DNA from: Mesorhizobium temperatum
GTDB taxonomy: Bacteria > Pseudomonadota > Alphaproteobacteria > Rhizobiales > Rhizobiaceae
DNA length: 64,000 nt
NCBI RefSeq assembly: GCF_002284575.1
Contig: NZ_NPKJ01000019.1
Location: forward strand, 186,001-250,000
Reading direction: 5' to 3'
Each line of letters starts with the position of its first letter. Within the stretch, counting starts at the first letter, position 1. This document shows positions 22,348 through 31,016 of the stretch, in pieces. The notes below the pieces were generated by a model, which saw only the letters and a list, made by a program, of their open reading frames with translations, was not told the DNA's origin and did no database searches. A program made the position numbers and the translations under genes.

Positions 22348-23864
22348 TCATCCTTGCTGATTGGTTTCGCGTGCCGAACGTGCCTCGGCCGGCGCCAGAA
22401 CGGCGACCAGAAGCCCGGCCGTGACTAACGAAACGATGGCCGCCGTCAGCATCGCCGCATGGAAACCGCCGGCATAAGCGGCTGCGAACAGATCGCGCAG
22501 GCCGTCCTCGCCCATCGCCGCATCGGCTGCGAAATCGTGCCTTGAAACGGCGGCGCGGGCCACCGCTCCGGCATTGGCGACACCGGCATTTTCAAGATGC
22601 GCCGTCAGCAGGGCTGTTGCCCGCATGCTCATCAGGGCGCCGAGCAGGGCGATGCCGATGGCGGCGCCGCCCTGGCGGGTTGCGTTGATCACAGCCGACA
22701 CCATGCCCGAACGCTCACGCGGCGCAAATGACATCGCGGCAGCGCTGCCGGTCGGGATGGACAGCGCGTTGGCAAGGCCGCCGACGGCAAACAGCAGGCC
22801 AATCGTCACGCAGGGTGTCGAGGGTCCAACCCAACACATGCCCAGCATGGAAAGACCGCTCGAAAGATAGCCCGATGTCATCAGCGCCGAGTGTCCGTAG
22901 CGCTGACTGAGCCTGCCAATCGCCGGCGACACGACCATTTGGACAAGGAACAGCGGCGCCATGCTCAGGCCGGTCTGTGTCGGCGACCAGCCCTGTGCTT
23001 GCTGCAGGAACATCGAATAGAGGAAGACGCCGGTGTAGGAGGTGAGGCCGAGCGCGAACGAGGCGACATTGGCGACGGCAAAGCGAATGTCGCGGAACAG
23101 GCCAAGCGGCAGCATCGGCCGCGGCGTGCGTGCCTCGAAGACAAGGAATGCCACTAGGCCGGCGAAGCCGACGACAAGGGCGATAACAGCCTCTCGATCG
23201 CCCCAACCTTTTTCGCCTGCCGATATCAGGCCGAAGGTCAAGGCGCCCAGCCACAGAATGCTAAGCGCCAGGCCGACAAGGTCGAGATGGGCATGCTCGG
23301 GGTGTGAAGTCTCTACGATCGAAGCCGCACCGAGCACGATCGTGGCCAGGCCGAGCGGCAGATTGATCAGGAAAATGCTCTGCCATCCGGCGGTTTCGAC
23401 CAGGATGCCGCCGAGGACCGGGCCGGCGAGCAGCGAGACAGCTGCGAACGACGCCCAGCCGCCGATAACGCCGGCACGCTCGCGGCGTCGGGAAACGCCT
23501 GAGTCAGGATCGACAGCGCACCCGGAATGATCAGCGATCCGGCTATCCCTTGCACCACCCGGCCCACCAGCAGCACCGGCAGGTTGGGCGCGATTGCACA
23601 TATGGCGGAACCGGCCACGAAGATGCCGATGCCTGCCAGCCAGGAGCGCTTGCGCCCGTAGCGGTCACCGATCAGGCCTGCCGACAGCATGAAGGCCGAC
23701 AGGCAAAGCGTGTAGGCGTCGATCACCCATTGCAGCCCGGCGAAATTGATGCCGAGCGCAATCTGGATCGTCGGCAGGGCGACGTTGACGATGCTGATGT
23801 CGAGCAGTGCGACGAATGTGCCGAGATAGACGGCGGCAACAAGAGGCAAGCGACGCTTCGACAT
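22348..23864 (-). pseudogene. MFS transporter, DHA2 (EmrB/QacA) type, one frameshift
   Basis: The N-terminal part starts at 23864 (MSKRRLPLVAAVYLGTFVAL, LDISIVNVALPTIQ, LIGDRYGRKRSWLAG) and the rest continues in another frame from about 23482 (RAGVIGGWASFAAVSLLAGP, FLINLPLGLATIV). Together they give about 505 residues and 14 helices, the normal DHA2 length. The junction reads GCCGCGAGCG where GCCGCGGAGCG would restore the frame, a single missing G. Either a recent loss or a sequence error. A cupin gene lies 57 bases upstream in the same direction. Confidence 0.78.
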
Positions 23865-23921
23865 GTCGACCCCAAACCTGAGTATGGAAAATCACCTATA
23901 ATGATCAGACGCGACGCGCTT

Positions 23922-24329
23922 TTAGGTCCGATCAACGCCGCCATACTGCTCGTCCGTCACCTTCTCCAGCCAGTCGGCATGGACGCCATCGAGCGCCTCC
24001 TGCATGGCTATATGCGCCATCGCCGACTTCGGGCCGGCGCCGTGCCAGTGCTTTTCATCAGGCGCGAACGAAATGACGTCGCCGGCCCTGATCGCCTGTA
24101 CCGGCTCGCCCCAGCTTTGCGCGAGGCCGGAGCCTGATATGACATACAGCGTCTGGCCCAGCGGATGCGTATGCCAGTGGGTACGCGCGCCGGGCTCGAA
24201 ACTGACCATGATGGCGCGCAGCCGCGCTGGCGCTTCCTTCTCGATGATCGGCGTCTGCCACACACGACCGGTGAAGTACTTTTCCGGCGCAATGACGGTC
24301 GGCACGCTGCCGCAGGCAATGATCTTCAT
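23922..24329 (-). CDS. Cupin protein, manganese hydroxynitrile-lyase-like
   Basis: A 135-residue single-domain cupin. The metal site is clear: FEPGARTHWHTHPLGQTLYV (two His), with the last His in DEKHWHGAGP. The pattern with IAMQEALDGVHADWLE and VTDEQYGG at the end closely resembles the cupin hydroxynitrile lyases of Granulicella. That reaction is unproven for most relatives, which may simply be carboxymuconolactone-decarboxylase-associated cupins. It precedes the frameshifted DHA2 pump. Confidence 0.8.
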   Translation of the reverse strand: MKIIACGSVPTVIAPEKYFTGRVWQTPIIEKEAPARLRAIMVSFEPGARTHWHTHPLGQTLYVISGSGLAQSWGEPVQAIRAGDVISFAPDEKHWHGAGPKSAMAHIAMQEALDGVHADWLEKVTDEQYGGVDRT

Positions 24330-24674
24330 CGTCGCGAGTCCTCAAGCTGATGGCGGATCGGTCGGCGACGGCCGTTCCTTTTTGTCGCAAGAAGCGGGCA
24401 CTTTCGTCCGATAACCATCATGGCGCAACCGCTTTTGCGGCTGTTCGGCGACGGGCTCTGTCGCGGGATTTGATGGGAGGCTAGGCTCGCATCCGACGGC
24501 TTCGCCGATCACGGCTCAACATTCGCGACATCAGGCGATCCTCAAATCCCTTGCCCTCCCGGCTAACCCGTGGGACGATGCCTTTGGGTAGGTGGCAAAC
24601 TGAAAAAAGCCCCGCCCGCGACGGTCGACAGGCCGGCCGCCGCTCCCAGGGAAACGCCTGAGTGGAGGTCAGTC

Positions 24675-26726
24675 ATGGGAACTCGCGCCGGAGGACGACG
24701 CACGGGACCGAAATGCATTGCCATAGTCGGTCCCTTTGCAAGCGGTAAGACGACACTTCTCGAAGCCATATTGGCCCGCACGGGCGCCATTCCCCGCCAG
24801 AATCCCGTTTCCTCGGGAAATACCGTTTCCGATCATTCGCCCGAGGCACGCGCCCACGCCATGAGCGTCGAGGCGACCTTTGCGACCACCGAATTCATGG
24901 ACGAGCAACTCACCTTCGTCGATTGTCCCGGTTCCATCGAATTCTCTTTCGAGGCAGAGCCGGTGCTTGCCGCCTGCGACATCGCCGTGGTCGTCGCCGA
25001 AGCCGACGCGAAGAAGATCCCTGCCCTGCAGCTGATCATGCGCAAGCTCGACGATCTCGGCGTGCCGCGCATCATGTTCCTCAACAAGGTCGACAAGGCG
25101 ATATCAGGCGTGCGCGACACGCTGAAGATGCTGCAGCCGGCAAGCTCGGTGCCGTTGCTGCTTCGCCAGATTCCGCTGCGCAAGAACGGTGTCGTCATCG
25201 GCTCGATCGATCTCGCTCTGGAGCGCGCCTACATCTATCGCGAATATGCCGAAAGCGAGGTCGCCCAGATTCCCAGCGACGACAAGGCGCGCGAGCTGGA
25301 GGCGCGCTTTTCCATGCTGGAGACACTTGCCGACCATGACGACCAGTTGATGGAGCAGCTCCTCGAAGAGATCGAGCCGCCGAAGGACGCGATCTTCGAC
25401 GACCTCGCCGCCGACCTGCGTGATGGCGCGGTGACACCGGTGCTGATCGGCACCGCCGAGAAGGGCAATGGTGTGCTGCGGCTTCTAAAGACGATCCGCC
25501 ACGACGCGCCTGATGTTGAAGCAACGCGCAAGCGCCTCGGTGCACCTGACGGCAATACGACCGTAGTCCAGGTGATGAAGACCATCCATACTGCGCATGG
25601 CGGCAAGCTGTCGGTCTCGCGCATCCTGTCCGGCCAGCTTGCCGACGCCTCCGAGCTGTTCCTTTCGAATGGCGCCACGGCAAAGGTCTCCGGCATCTAC
25701 AGGATGCTCGGCAAGGACCAGACCAAGCTCACCTCGGCCAAGGCCGGCGACACGGTCGCGCTCGGCAAGCTGGACGACGTCACGACCGGTCAGACGCTGA
25801 GCTCGGCCAAGGGCGGCATCAAGCCGCTGGTGACGCTGGCGCCGTCGCAACCGGTCTTCGCCTTCGCGCTGCGGCCGAAGGAACGCAAGGACGAGGTGAA
25901 GATGTCGGCTGCCATCCAGCGCCTTGCCGAAGAAGATCCCTCGCTCAGCCTGCGCCACAATCAGGATTCGGCCGAAACCGTGCTGTCGGGCCATGGCGAG
26001 ATGCATCTGCGCGTCGTGCGCGAGCGGCTGGAAGGCAAGAACCAGATCCCGGTCGAAGGCCATCCGCCGGCCGTGCCTTATCGCGAGACGATCCGCAAAA
26101 CGGCGCAGCAGCGTGGCCGCCACAAGAAGCAGTCGGGCGGCCATGGCCAGTTCGGCGACGTGGTCATCGAGATCAAGCCGCTGCCGCGCGGCTCCGGCTT
26201 CCAGTTCACCGACACCATCACCGGCGGCGCCGTGCCGAAAACCTATATCCAGTCGGTCGAGACCGGCGTGCGTGATTATCTGAAATCCGGCCCGCTCGGC
26301 TTTCCGGTGGTCGATGTCGCGGTCAATCTGTCCGACGGCTCCTATCATGCCGTCGATTCGTCGGACATGGCCTTCCAGATGGCGGCGAAGCTGGCGATGA
26401 AGGAAGGCATGGCCGCCTGCTCGCCAGTGCTGCTCGAACCTATCATGAAGGTCGAGATCGTCACGCCGTCCGACGCCACGTCGAGGATCATCGCCCTGAT
26501 CCCGCAGCGGCGCGGCCAGATCCTCGGCTACGATGCGCGGCCCGGCTGGCCGGGATGGGATGTCGTCGAGGCGACCATGCCGCAGGCCGAGATCGGCGAC
26601 CTGATCATCGAGTTGCGTTCGGCCACCGCGGGCGTGGCCAGCTATCGTGCCACCTTCGACCATATGGCCGAACTCACCGGTCGCCTGGCCGATGAGGCGT
26701 TGAACGCCAATGGCAAGGCCGCCTGA
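24675..26726 (+). CDS. Elongation factor G-like GTPase
   Basis: About 683 residues from ATG 24675, chosen because GGAGG lies just upstream. GTPase motifs: VGPFASGKTTLL (P-loop), VDCPGS (G3) and FLNKVDKA (G4). EF-G domains II to V follow (GKLSVSRILSGQL; ALRPKERKDEVKMSAAIQRL; GHGEMHLRVV; GGHGQFGDVVIEIKPLPRG; IIALIPQRRGQILGYDAR). The switch I region is not that of translational EF-G, which places it in the FusA-like paralogue group of unknown role, seen beside a canonical fusA in other genomes. Single gene with its own terminator. Confidence 0.88.
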   Translation: MGTRAGGRRTGPKCIAIVGPFASGKTTLLEAILARTGAIPRQNPVSSGNTVSDHSPEARAHAMSVEATFATTEFMDEQLTFVDCPGSIEFSFEAEPVLAACDIAVVVAEADAKKIPALQLIMRKLDDLGVPRIMFLNKVDKAISGVRDTLKMLQPASSVPLLLRQIPLRKNGVVIGSIDLALERAYIYREYAESEVAQIPSDDKARELEARFSMLETLADHDDQLMEQLLEEIEPPKDAIFDDLAADLRDGAVTPVLIGTAEKGNGVLRLLKTIRHDAPDVEATRKRLGAPDGNTTVVQVMKTIHTAHGGKLSVSRILSGQLADASELFLSNGATAKVSGIYRMLGKDQTKLTSAKAGDTVALGKLDDVTTGQTLSSAKGGIKPLVTLAPSQPVFAFALRPKERKDEVKMSAAIQRLAEEDPSLSLRHNQDSAETVLSGHGEMHLRVVRERLEGKNQIPVEGHPPAVPYRETIRKTAQQRGRHKKQSGGHGQFGDVVIEIKPLPRGSGFQFTDTITGGAVPKTYIQSVETGVRDYLKSGPLGFPVVDVAVNLSDGSYHAVDSSDMAFQMAAKLAMKEGMAACSPVLLEPIMKVEIVTPSDATSRIIALIPQRRGQILGYDARPGWPGWDVVEATMPQAEIGDLIIELRSATAGVASYRATFDHMAELTGRLADEALNANGKAA

Positions 26727-26768
26727 TACTGGATTTTGACGCCAGTATCGCAGGCCGCAGAACACAGG

Positions 26769-26802
26769 GAAACGGCGTCCGGAGTGATCCGGACGCCGTT
26801 TC
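26769..26802 (+). terminator. Terminator hairpin after EF-G-like gene
   Basis: GAAACGGCGTCCGG, loop AGTGAT, CCGGACGCCGTTTC: a perfect 14-base stem 42 bases after the stop codon. The T run is weak. Confidence 0.65.
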
Positions 26803-27539
26803 CTTGCGGACCGTCTTCGTGGGAGGCGAAAACGGCAGGTCCGCCGCACATGCCGCCAGCGCCTGACGGCCTCAGCGGAAGAATGGTTCGGACGCGGTAG
26901 CCGCCTGAGCCCGGATCGTCCGAGTGATGCCCCCATCTCCCGCACGAACCACACCGCGTCCTATGATCTGCTTAGTCGATGCTGGGCGCCTGCGATATGT
27001 TACCTGAGGTTACATGTCACTGTTACGTGACAATTTCGGTCGGCTTTCCCTCGGCGCCAGCAGGTTTCGGGCAACAAAAAAGCCGGATCAATGAAGATCC
27101 GGCTGAGTTTGATTGGAAGTGCCTGTTAAGGCTAACCTCCAGAGGGGAACACTCAAGGGCGCTAATGGGAGGAGAACGCGCCCAGGAGATGATCTATATA
27201 TGTGCTCATCATGCCCAAGAAACAAGCATCTATTTTGCAACACACGCATGCAAAATGACACAGGCTGTGGTCTAACCCATTCCTTGGCCCCATAGGACCA
27301 GCAGAATCGTCGAAATGCGGTGCACAGCCAGGCAAAACCATTGCGAAATAGCGAATCAGAGCCAAATCTCGGCCCGGAACGCAGAAACAACGAATGACGT
27401 CGAATCAGGCAGCACGCGTTTATTTTTGCAGCAGCCGCGCAGCGGCCCGAAAATTGGCATCGATGTTCGGAAAGCACGGTGCGCAGATCCAAGTGCTAGA
27501 GCGTATTTTGTGGGGCCAAGTGGGCGCACGCCGCTCTAA
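26803..27539. other. Gene-poor region of lower GC
   Basis: No protein gene is supported: the short open frames here are rich in Cys and Trp and look accidental. It contains a cluster of three GTTAC words (26999, 27009, 27022) with the nested dyad TGTCAC-N6-GTGACA at 27015-27032, and on the minus strand the small-RNA candidate at 27075-27188. Confidence 0.6.
27075..27188 (-). ncRNA. Candidate trans-acting small RNA with anti-Shine-Dalgarno loop
   Basis: A strong intrinsic terminator on the minus strand (AGCCGGATC, six-base loop, GATCCGGCT, then six T; 27104 to 27075) has no protein gene in front of it. About 90 bases upstream a perfect stem GGGCGC/GCGCCC (27183-27178 with 27162-27157) exposes the 15-base loop GTTCTCCTCCCATTA, which is complementary to Shine-Dalgarno sequences. 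TATATA at 27200-27195 is a possible -10 box, with TTGTTT further up as a weak -35, giving an RNA near 114 bases. Layout and length resemble the rhizobial alpha-r14 (NfeR1-type) sRNAs, which carry CUCCUCCC loops. Family assignment is inference. Confidence 0.6.
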
Positions 27540-27651
27540 TGCATGTCGCCCAAAAGCATGCCCTCGGGCCCGACCCGAGGGTGCGCAGCGGTTTTGGGAC
27601 AACGACATGCATATAAAACTTAAAGCGCGTCGCAGACGCGACGCGCTTTAG
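27540..27651. repeat. Intergenic repeat, family B, inverted copy
   Basis: TGCATGTCGCCCAAAAGCA, a CCCTCGGGCC-GACCCGAGGG hairpin, GCAGCGGTTTTGGGA, ACGACATGCAT and AAAGCGCGTCGC-GACGCGCTTT occur in the same order as the reverse complement of 11932-12039. Confidence 0.85.
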
Positions 27652-27663
27652 AAGGAAGCCTCG

Positions 27664-28161
27664 ATGAGGACCCGTCAGGCGATCGCCGGCAGCGCGCTAT
27701 TCTTCATCGCAGCGCCCGGCGTGGTCGCGGGATTGCTGCCCTGGCTGTTGACCGATCGCTATCGTCTGCCCTGGTCTACCCGGCCGGGCTTGGTCCCGGT
27801 CGGCTGGGTCCTGATTGTCGTCGCAGCGACCTTGCTGCTTCATGCCTTCGCCCGTTTTGCCCTCGAAGGCCGGGGCACGCCTGCCCCGGTCGCGCCAACC
27901 GAGCGACTGGTTGTCGGCGGTATCTACCGCCATGTCCGCAATCCGATGTATGTGGCGGTGCTGGCGATCATCCTTGGCCAGGCGCTGCTGTTTTCGAGCT
28001 GGGCTCTCGTCGCCTATGCCACTATCGCCGCCATCGCCATGGTCTCGTTCGTGAAGTTCCATGAGGAACCGACGCTTGCTCGCCGCTATGGCGCCGACTA
28101 CGAAGCCTACCGCCATGCCGTTCCAGGCTGGCTGCCCCGCCTGACGCCATGGCGCGGGTGA
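27664..28161 (+). CDS. Isoprenylcysteine carboxyl methyltransferase-family membrane protein
   Basis: A 165-residue protein with four hydrophobic segments and the family C-terminal signature: GGIYRHVRNPMYVAVL followed by EEPTLARRYGADYEAYRHAV, the SAM- and membrane-binding part of ICMT/PEMT-like methyltransferases. Bacterial members methylate lipids or unknown small molecules in the inner membrane. The ATG at 27664 follows directly on the family B repeat, so the promoter must lie in or before that repeat. Confidence 0.83.
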   Translation: MRTRQAIAGSALFFIAAPGVVAGLLPWLLTDRYRLPWSTRPGLVPVGWVLIVVAATLLLHAFARFALEGRGTPAPVAPTERLVVGGIYRHVRNPMYVAVLAIILGQALLFSSWALVAYATIAAIAMVSFVKFHEEPTLARRYGADYEAYRHAVPGWLPRLTPWRG

Positions 28162-28216
28162 CCCGGAAAACGGCGATGGCGCCGTTTCAGGTTGTGTTGA
28201 GATTCAGGTCAGGCCG

Positions 28217-28300
28217 AGTCGAGAATGGTGGGTTCCGAGAACCGGAACGGAGCGGACATCGGTTCCGTGAAGTACCGGAAGCGCAGGAACCCGCCGTTCG
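28217..28300. repeat. Intergenic repeat, family C
   Basis: GGGTTCCGAGAACCGGAACG at the left and ACCGGAAGCGCAGGAACCCG at the right are inverted ends. A related element begins the compound repeat at 37622. Confidence 0.7.
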
Positions 28301-28326
28301 CAGGCCCACCTGAATATCGACACACC

Positions 28327-29223
28327 CTAGAACGACCAGCTGCGCGCCTTGGCGATGATGAAATCGCGGAACACGTGCAGTTTAGCCTGGTTCTTCATCG
28401 CATCGGGATAAGCGAAATAGGTGTCGAAGGACGGCACTTCGGTCTCCGGCAGCAACTGCACCAGCCCTGAGTCCTTGCTGACCACATAGTCGGGCAGCAT
28501 GGCGATGCCGGCACCACCCTGTACCGCGCGCTTGATCGACAATATGTCGTTGATCTGCAGCGTCGGCACCCTTTGCCCGCCTTCGAAATCGCCGACCGTT
28601 TCCAGCCAGTTCAATTCCGACAAATGCGCCGGCACCGGCACGCCGAAGGTGACGATGCGATGGCTCTTCAACTCGGCGATCGACGCCGGCTTGCCATACT
28701 TGTTGACGTAGGAAGGGGCGGCGTAGAGATGGAAATGCACGGTGAACAGGCGGCGCTGGATGAGATCGGGCTGCTGCGGCTGGCGCAGCCGGATCGCGCA
28801 ATCCGCCCGGCGCATGGTGAGGTCGAGTTCCTCGTTCGCCAGGATCAACTGCAGACTGATCTCGGGATAGAGCTCGATGAATTCCTGCACGCGCTCGGTC
28901 AGCCAGCCGGCACCGAGCCCCACCGTGGTCGTCACCCTGAGCACGCCGGAGGGCCGGTCCTTGGCCTCGGTCAGCCGCGATTTGATCGTCTCCAGCTTCA
29001 TCAGCACGTCATGCGCCGTGCGGAACAGCATCTCACCCTGCTCGGTCAGCACCAGGCCGCGGGCATGGCGATTGAACAGCGGCACGCCGACATCATGTTC
29101 GAGCGCGCTGACCTGCCGTGAAATCGCAGATTGCGACAGATGCAGTGTCTCGGCGGCATGGGTGAACGACCCAGCTTCCGCCGCAGCGTGAAACACGCGT
29201 AGCTTGTCCCAGTCCAACGCCAT
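28327..29223 (-). CDS. lsrB: LysR-family regulator, LsrB-like
   Basis: A 298-residue LysR protein (MALDWDKLRVFHAAAEAGSF; LSQSAISRQVSALEHDVGVP). It follows trxB on the same strand by 72 bases, the arrangement of lsrB behind trxB and near lrp in Sinorhizobium meliloti (from memory). There LsrB is a redox regulator needed for nodulation and LPS gene expression. Only one cysteine (ADCAIRL, about residue 142) is visible in this protein, so redox sensing through several cysteines cannot be assumed. The symbol rests on context. Confidence 0.72.
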   Translation of the reverse strand: MALDWDKLRVFHAAAEAGSFTHAAETLHLSQSAISRQVSALEHDVGVPLFNRHARGLVLTEQGEMLFRTAHDVLMKLETIKSRLTEAKDRPSGVLRVTTTVGLGAGWLTERVQEFIELYPEISLQLILANEELDLTMRRADCAIRLRQPQQPDLIQRRLFTVHFHLYAAPSYVNKYGKPASIAELKSHRIVTFGVPVPAHLSELNWLETVGDFEGGQRVPTLQINDILSIKRAVQGGAGIAMLPDYVVSKDSGLVQLLPETEVPSFDTYFAYPDAMKNQAKLHVFRDFIIAKARSWSF

Positions 29224-29295
29224 GATGCCCCCGTTCTGTTTTCTGGCGTCTGAATGAAAAATCAGGCTTTTGCGCGGCTTTTCTCGGCCGCTTCC

Positions 29296-30270
29296 TTACT
29301 CCGCCGCTTCGCGGTGAACTTCGATCCCGGCGAGGTACTTTTCCGCCTCGAGCGCGGCCATGCAGCCGAGCCCCGCCGCCGTCACCGCCTGGCGGTAGAT
29401 GTCGTCGGTCACGTCGCCGGCGGCGAACACGCCTGGCACGTCGGTGCAGGTCGAATCCGGCGCCGTCCACAGATAGCCGTTCGGCTTCTGCTTCAGCTTG
29501 CCGGCGAACAGCTCGACGGCCGGCGCATGGCCGATCGCCACGAACACGCCGTCGATCGTCAGATGCATCTCCTGGCCGGTCACCACATTGCGCAGCTTCA
29601 GCCCTTCCACCGACGGCGGCAGCGGCGTCTTGCCGGACTGGCCGGTGATCTCGTCGACGACAGTGTCCCAGATGACGCGGACATTGTCCTTCTTGAACAG
29701 CCGCTCGCTGAGGATGCGCTCGGCACGGAAGTCGCTGCGCCGGTGGATGACCGTCACGCTCTTTGCCAGGTTGGAAAGGTAGAGCGCCTCCTCCACCGCC
29801 GAATTGCCACCGCCGATCACCGCGACATCCTTGCCGCGATAGAAGAAGCCGTCGCAGGTGGCGCAGGCCGATACGCCGAAGCCCATGAAGGTCTGTTCGC
29901 TCGGGATGCCCAGCCATTTCGCCTGCGCACCGGTGGCGATGATCAGCGCGTCGGCGGTATAGGTGGTGCCGGAATCGCCCTTGGCGCGGAACGGCCGCAC
30001 ATTGAGGTCGACTTCGGTGATGATGTCATTGACGACGTCGGTGCCGACATGCTCGGCCTGCTTCAGCATTTGTTCCATCAGCCACGGACCCTGGATCGTA
30101 TCGGCGAAGCCGGGATAGTTTTCGACATCGGTGGTGATCACCAGCTGGCCGCCCTGCTGCAGCCCGGCGACAAGCATCGGCTTCAGCATAGCACGGGCGG
30201 CGTAGATTGCCGCCGTATAGCCGGCGGGGCCGGAGCCGATGATGAGAACGGGTGCGTGCTTGGTGATCAT
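29296..30270 (-). CDS. trxB: Thioredoxin-disulfide reductase
   Basis: A 324-residue flavoprotein. FAD site LIIGSGPAGYTAAIYAARA near the N-terminus, redox-active CATC in VSACATCDGFFY, NADPH site AVIGGGNSAVEEALYL, and FAAGDVTDDIYRQAVTAAG at the C-terminal FAD motif. It reduces thioredoxin with NADPH in the cytoplasm. The start at 30270 is the first Met before the FAD motif. Divergent from the lrp-type gene at 30531. Confidence 0.96.
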   Translation of the reverse strand: MITKHAPVLIIGSGPAGYTAAIYAARAMLKPMLVAGLQQGGQLVITTDVENYPGFADTIQGPWLMEQMLKQAEHVGTDVVNDIITEVDLNVRPFRAKGDSGTTYTADALIIATGAQAKWLGIPSEQTFMGFGVSACATCDGFFYRGKDVAVIGGGNSAVEEALYLSNLAKSVTVIHRRSDFRAERILSERLFKKDNVRVIWDTVVDEITGQSGKTPLPPSVEGLKLRNVVTGQEMHLTIDGVFVAIGHAPAVELFAGKLKQKPNGYLWTAPDSTCTDVPGVFAAGDVTDDIYRQAVTAAGLGCMAALEAEKYLAGIEVHREAAE

Positions 30271-30530
30271 GGACAGGCTTTCACAACAACCGGACGCGAA
30301 TGAAGCGTCCGGCACAGGGTTCGATATCGGCCCTAATCTAGGTGTTGCAGGCGACGCCAGCAAGACGACCTGGCCTTCGTCCCCGGAAAGCTTCCCCGCA
30401 AACAGACGATCCATGAACATCTTGCGCGGCGACTGTCCGAAAATCAGCGCTTGAAGGGATGGAATGGACACCAAAGTCGTTTAATTACAAAATCACGAAA
30501 GATTCTTGCGTGAAGCGCCGAAAGATATCC

Positions 30531-31016
30531 ATGCCCCTCAAAGCCGATCTCGACGCCATCGACTGGAAGATCCTGCGCGAGCTTCAGCAAGACGGGCGCA
30601 TGACCAATGTCGAGCTGTCCGGCCGCGTCGGCATTTCGGCGCCGCCATGCCTGCGCCGCGTCAGGCGGCTGGAAGAGACCGGCATCATCCGCGGCTACCG
30701 CGCTTTGCTCAATGCGCCGGCGCTCGGCCTGGACGTCGTCGCCTTCTGCCTCATCGGCCTGCATCACCAGGCCGACGCCGAGCTGAAAACCTTCGCCGAA
30801 CGCACCCGCGGCTGGCCGATCGTGCGCGACGCCTGGATGGTGTCGGGCGAATCCGACTTTTTGCTGCATTGCGTGGCGAGCGACCTCGGCGCCTTCCAGA
30901 CCTTCGTCATCGAGGAACTGGCCTCGGCGCCGAATGTCGACACGGTGCGGACGGCACTGACCATCCGTCGCGTCAAGGATGAGGGCCTGGTGGCTTTCAG
31001 CGAAGTGAGAATCTAA
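30531..31016 (+). CDS. lrp: Lrp/AsnC-family transcriptional regulator
   Basis: A 161-residue protein with an N-terminal helix-turn-helix (LDAIDWKILRELQQDGRMTN, then VGISAPPCLRRVRRLEETG) and a C-terminal RAM ligand domain (VRDAWMVSGESDFLLHCVAS). Lrp-type proteins are octameric feast/famine regulators that respond to amino acids. It is divergent from trxB with 260 bases between. Its 3-prime end overlaps that of the convergent gmhB by 4 bases. Confidence 0.9.
   Translation: MPLKADLDAIDWKILRELQQDGRMTNVELSGRVGISAPPCLRRVRRLEETGIIRGYRALLNAPALGLDVVAFCLIGLHHQADAELKTFAERTRGWPIVRDAWMVSGESDFLLHCVASDLGAFQTFVIEELASAPNVDTVRTALTIRRVKDEGLVAFSEVRI

Noticed and set aside
26979..27492. Open frames of 60-134 codons on both strands between the EF-G-like and ICMT-like genes
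   Set aside because: Cys/Trp-rich composition, no ribosome-binding sites, and overlap with a terminator and the small-RNA candidate.
29093..29917. Long minus-strand frame spanning trxB and the LysR gene
   Set aside because: Arg/Gly-rich shadow of two real genes in another frame.
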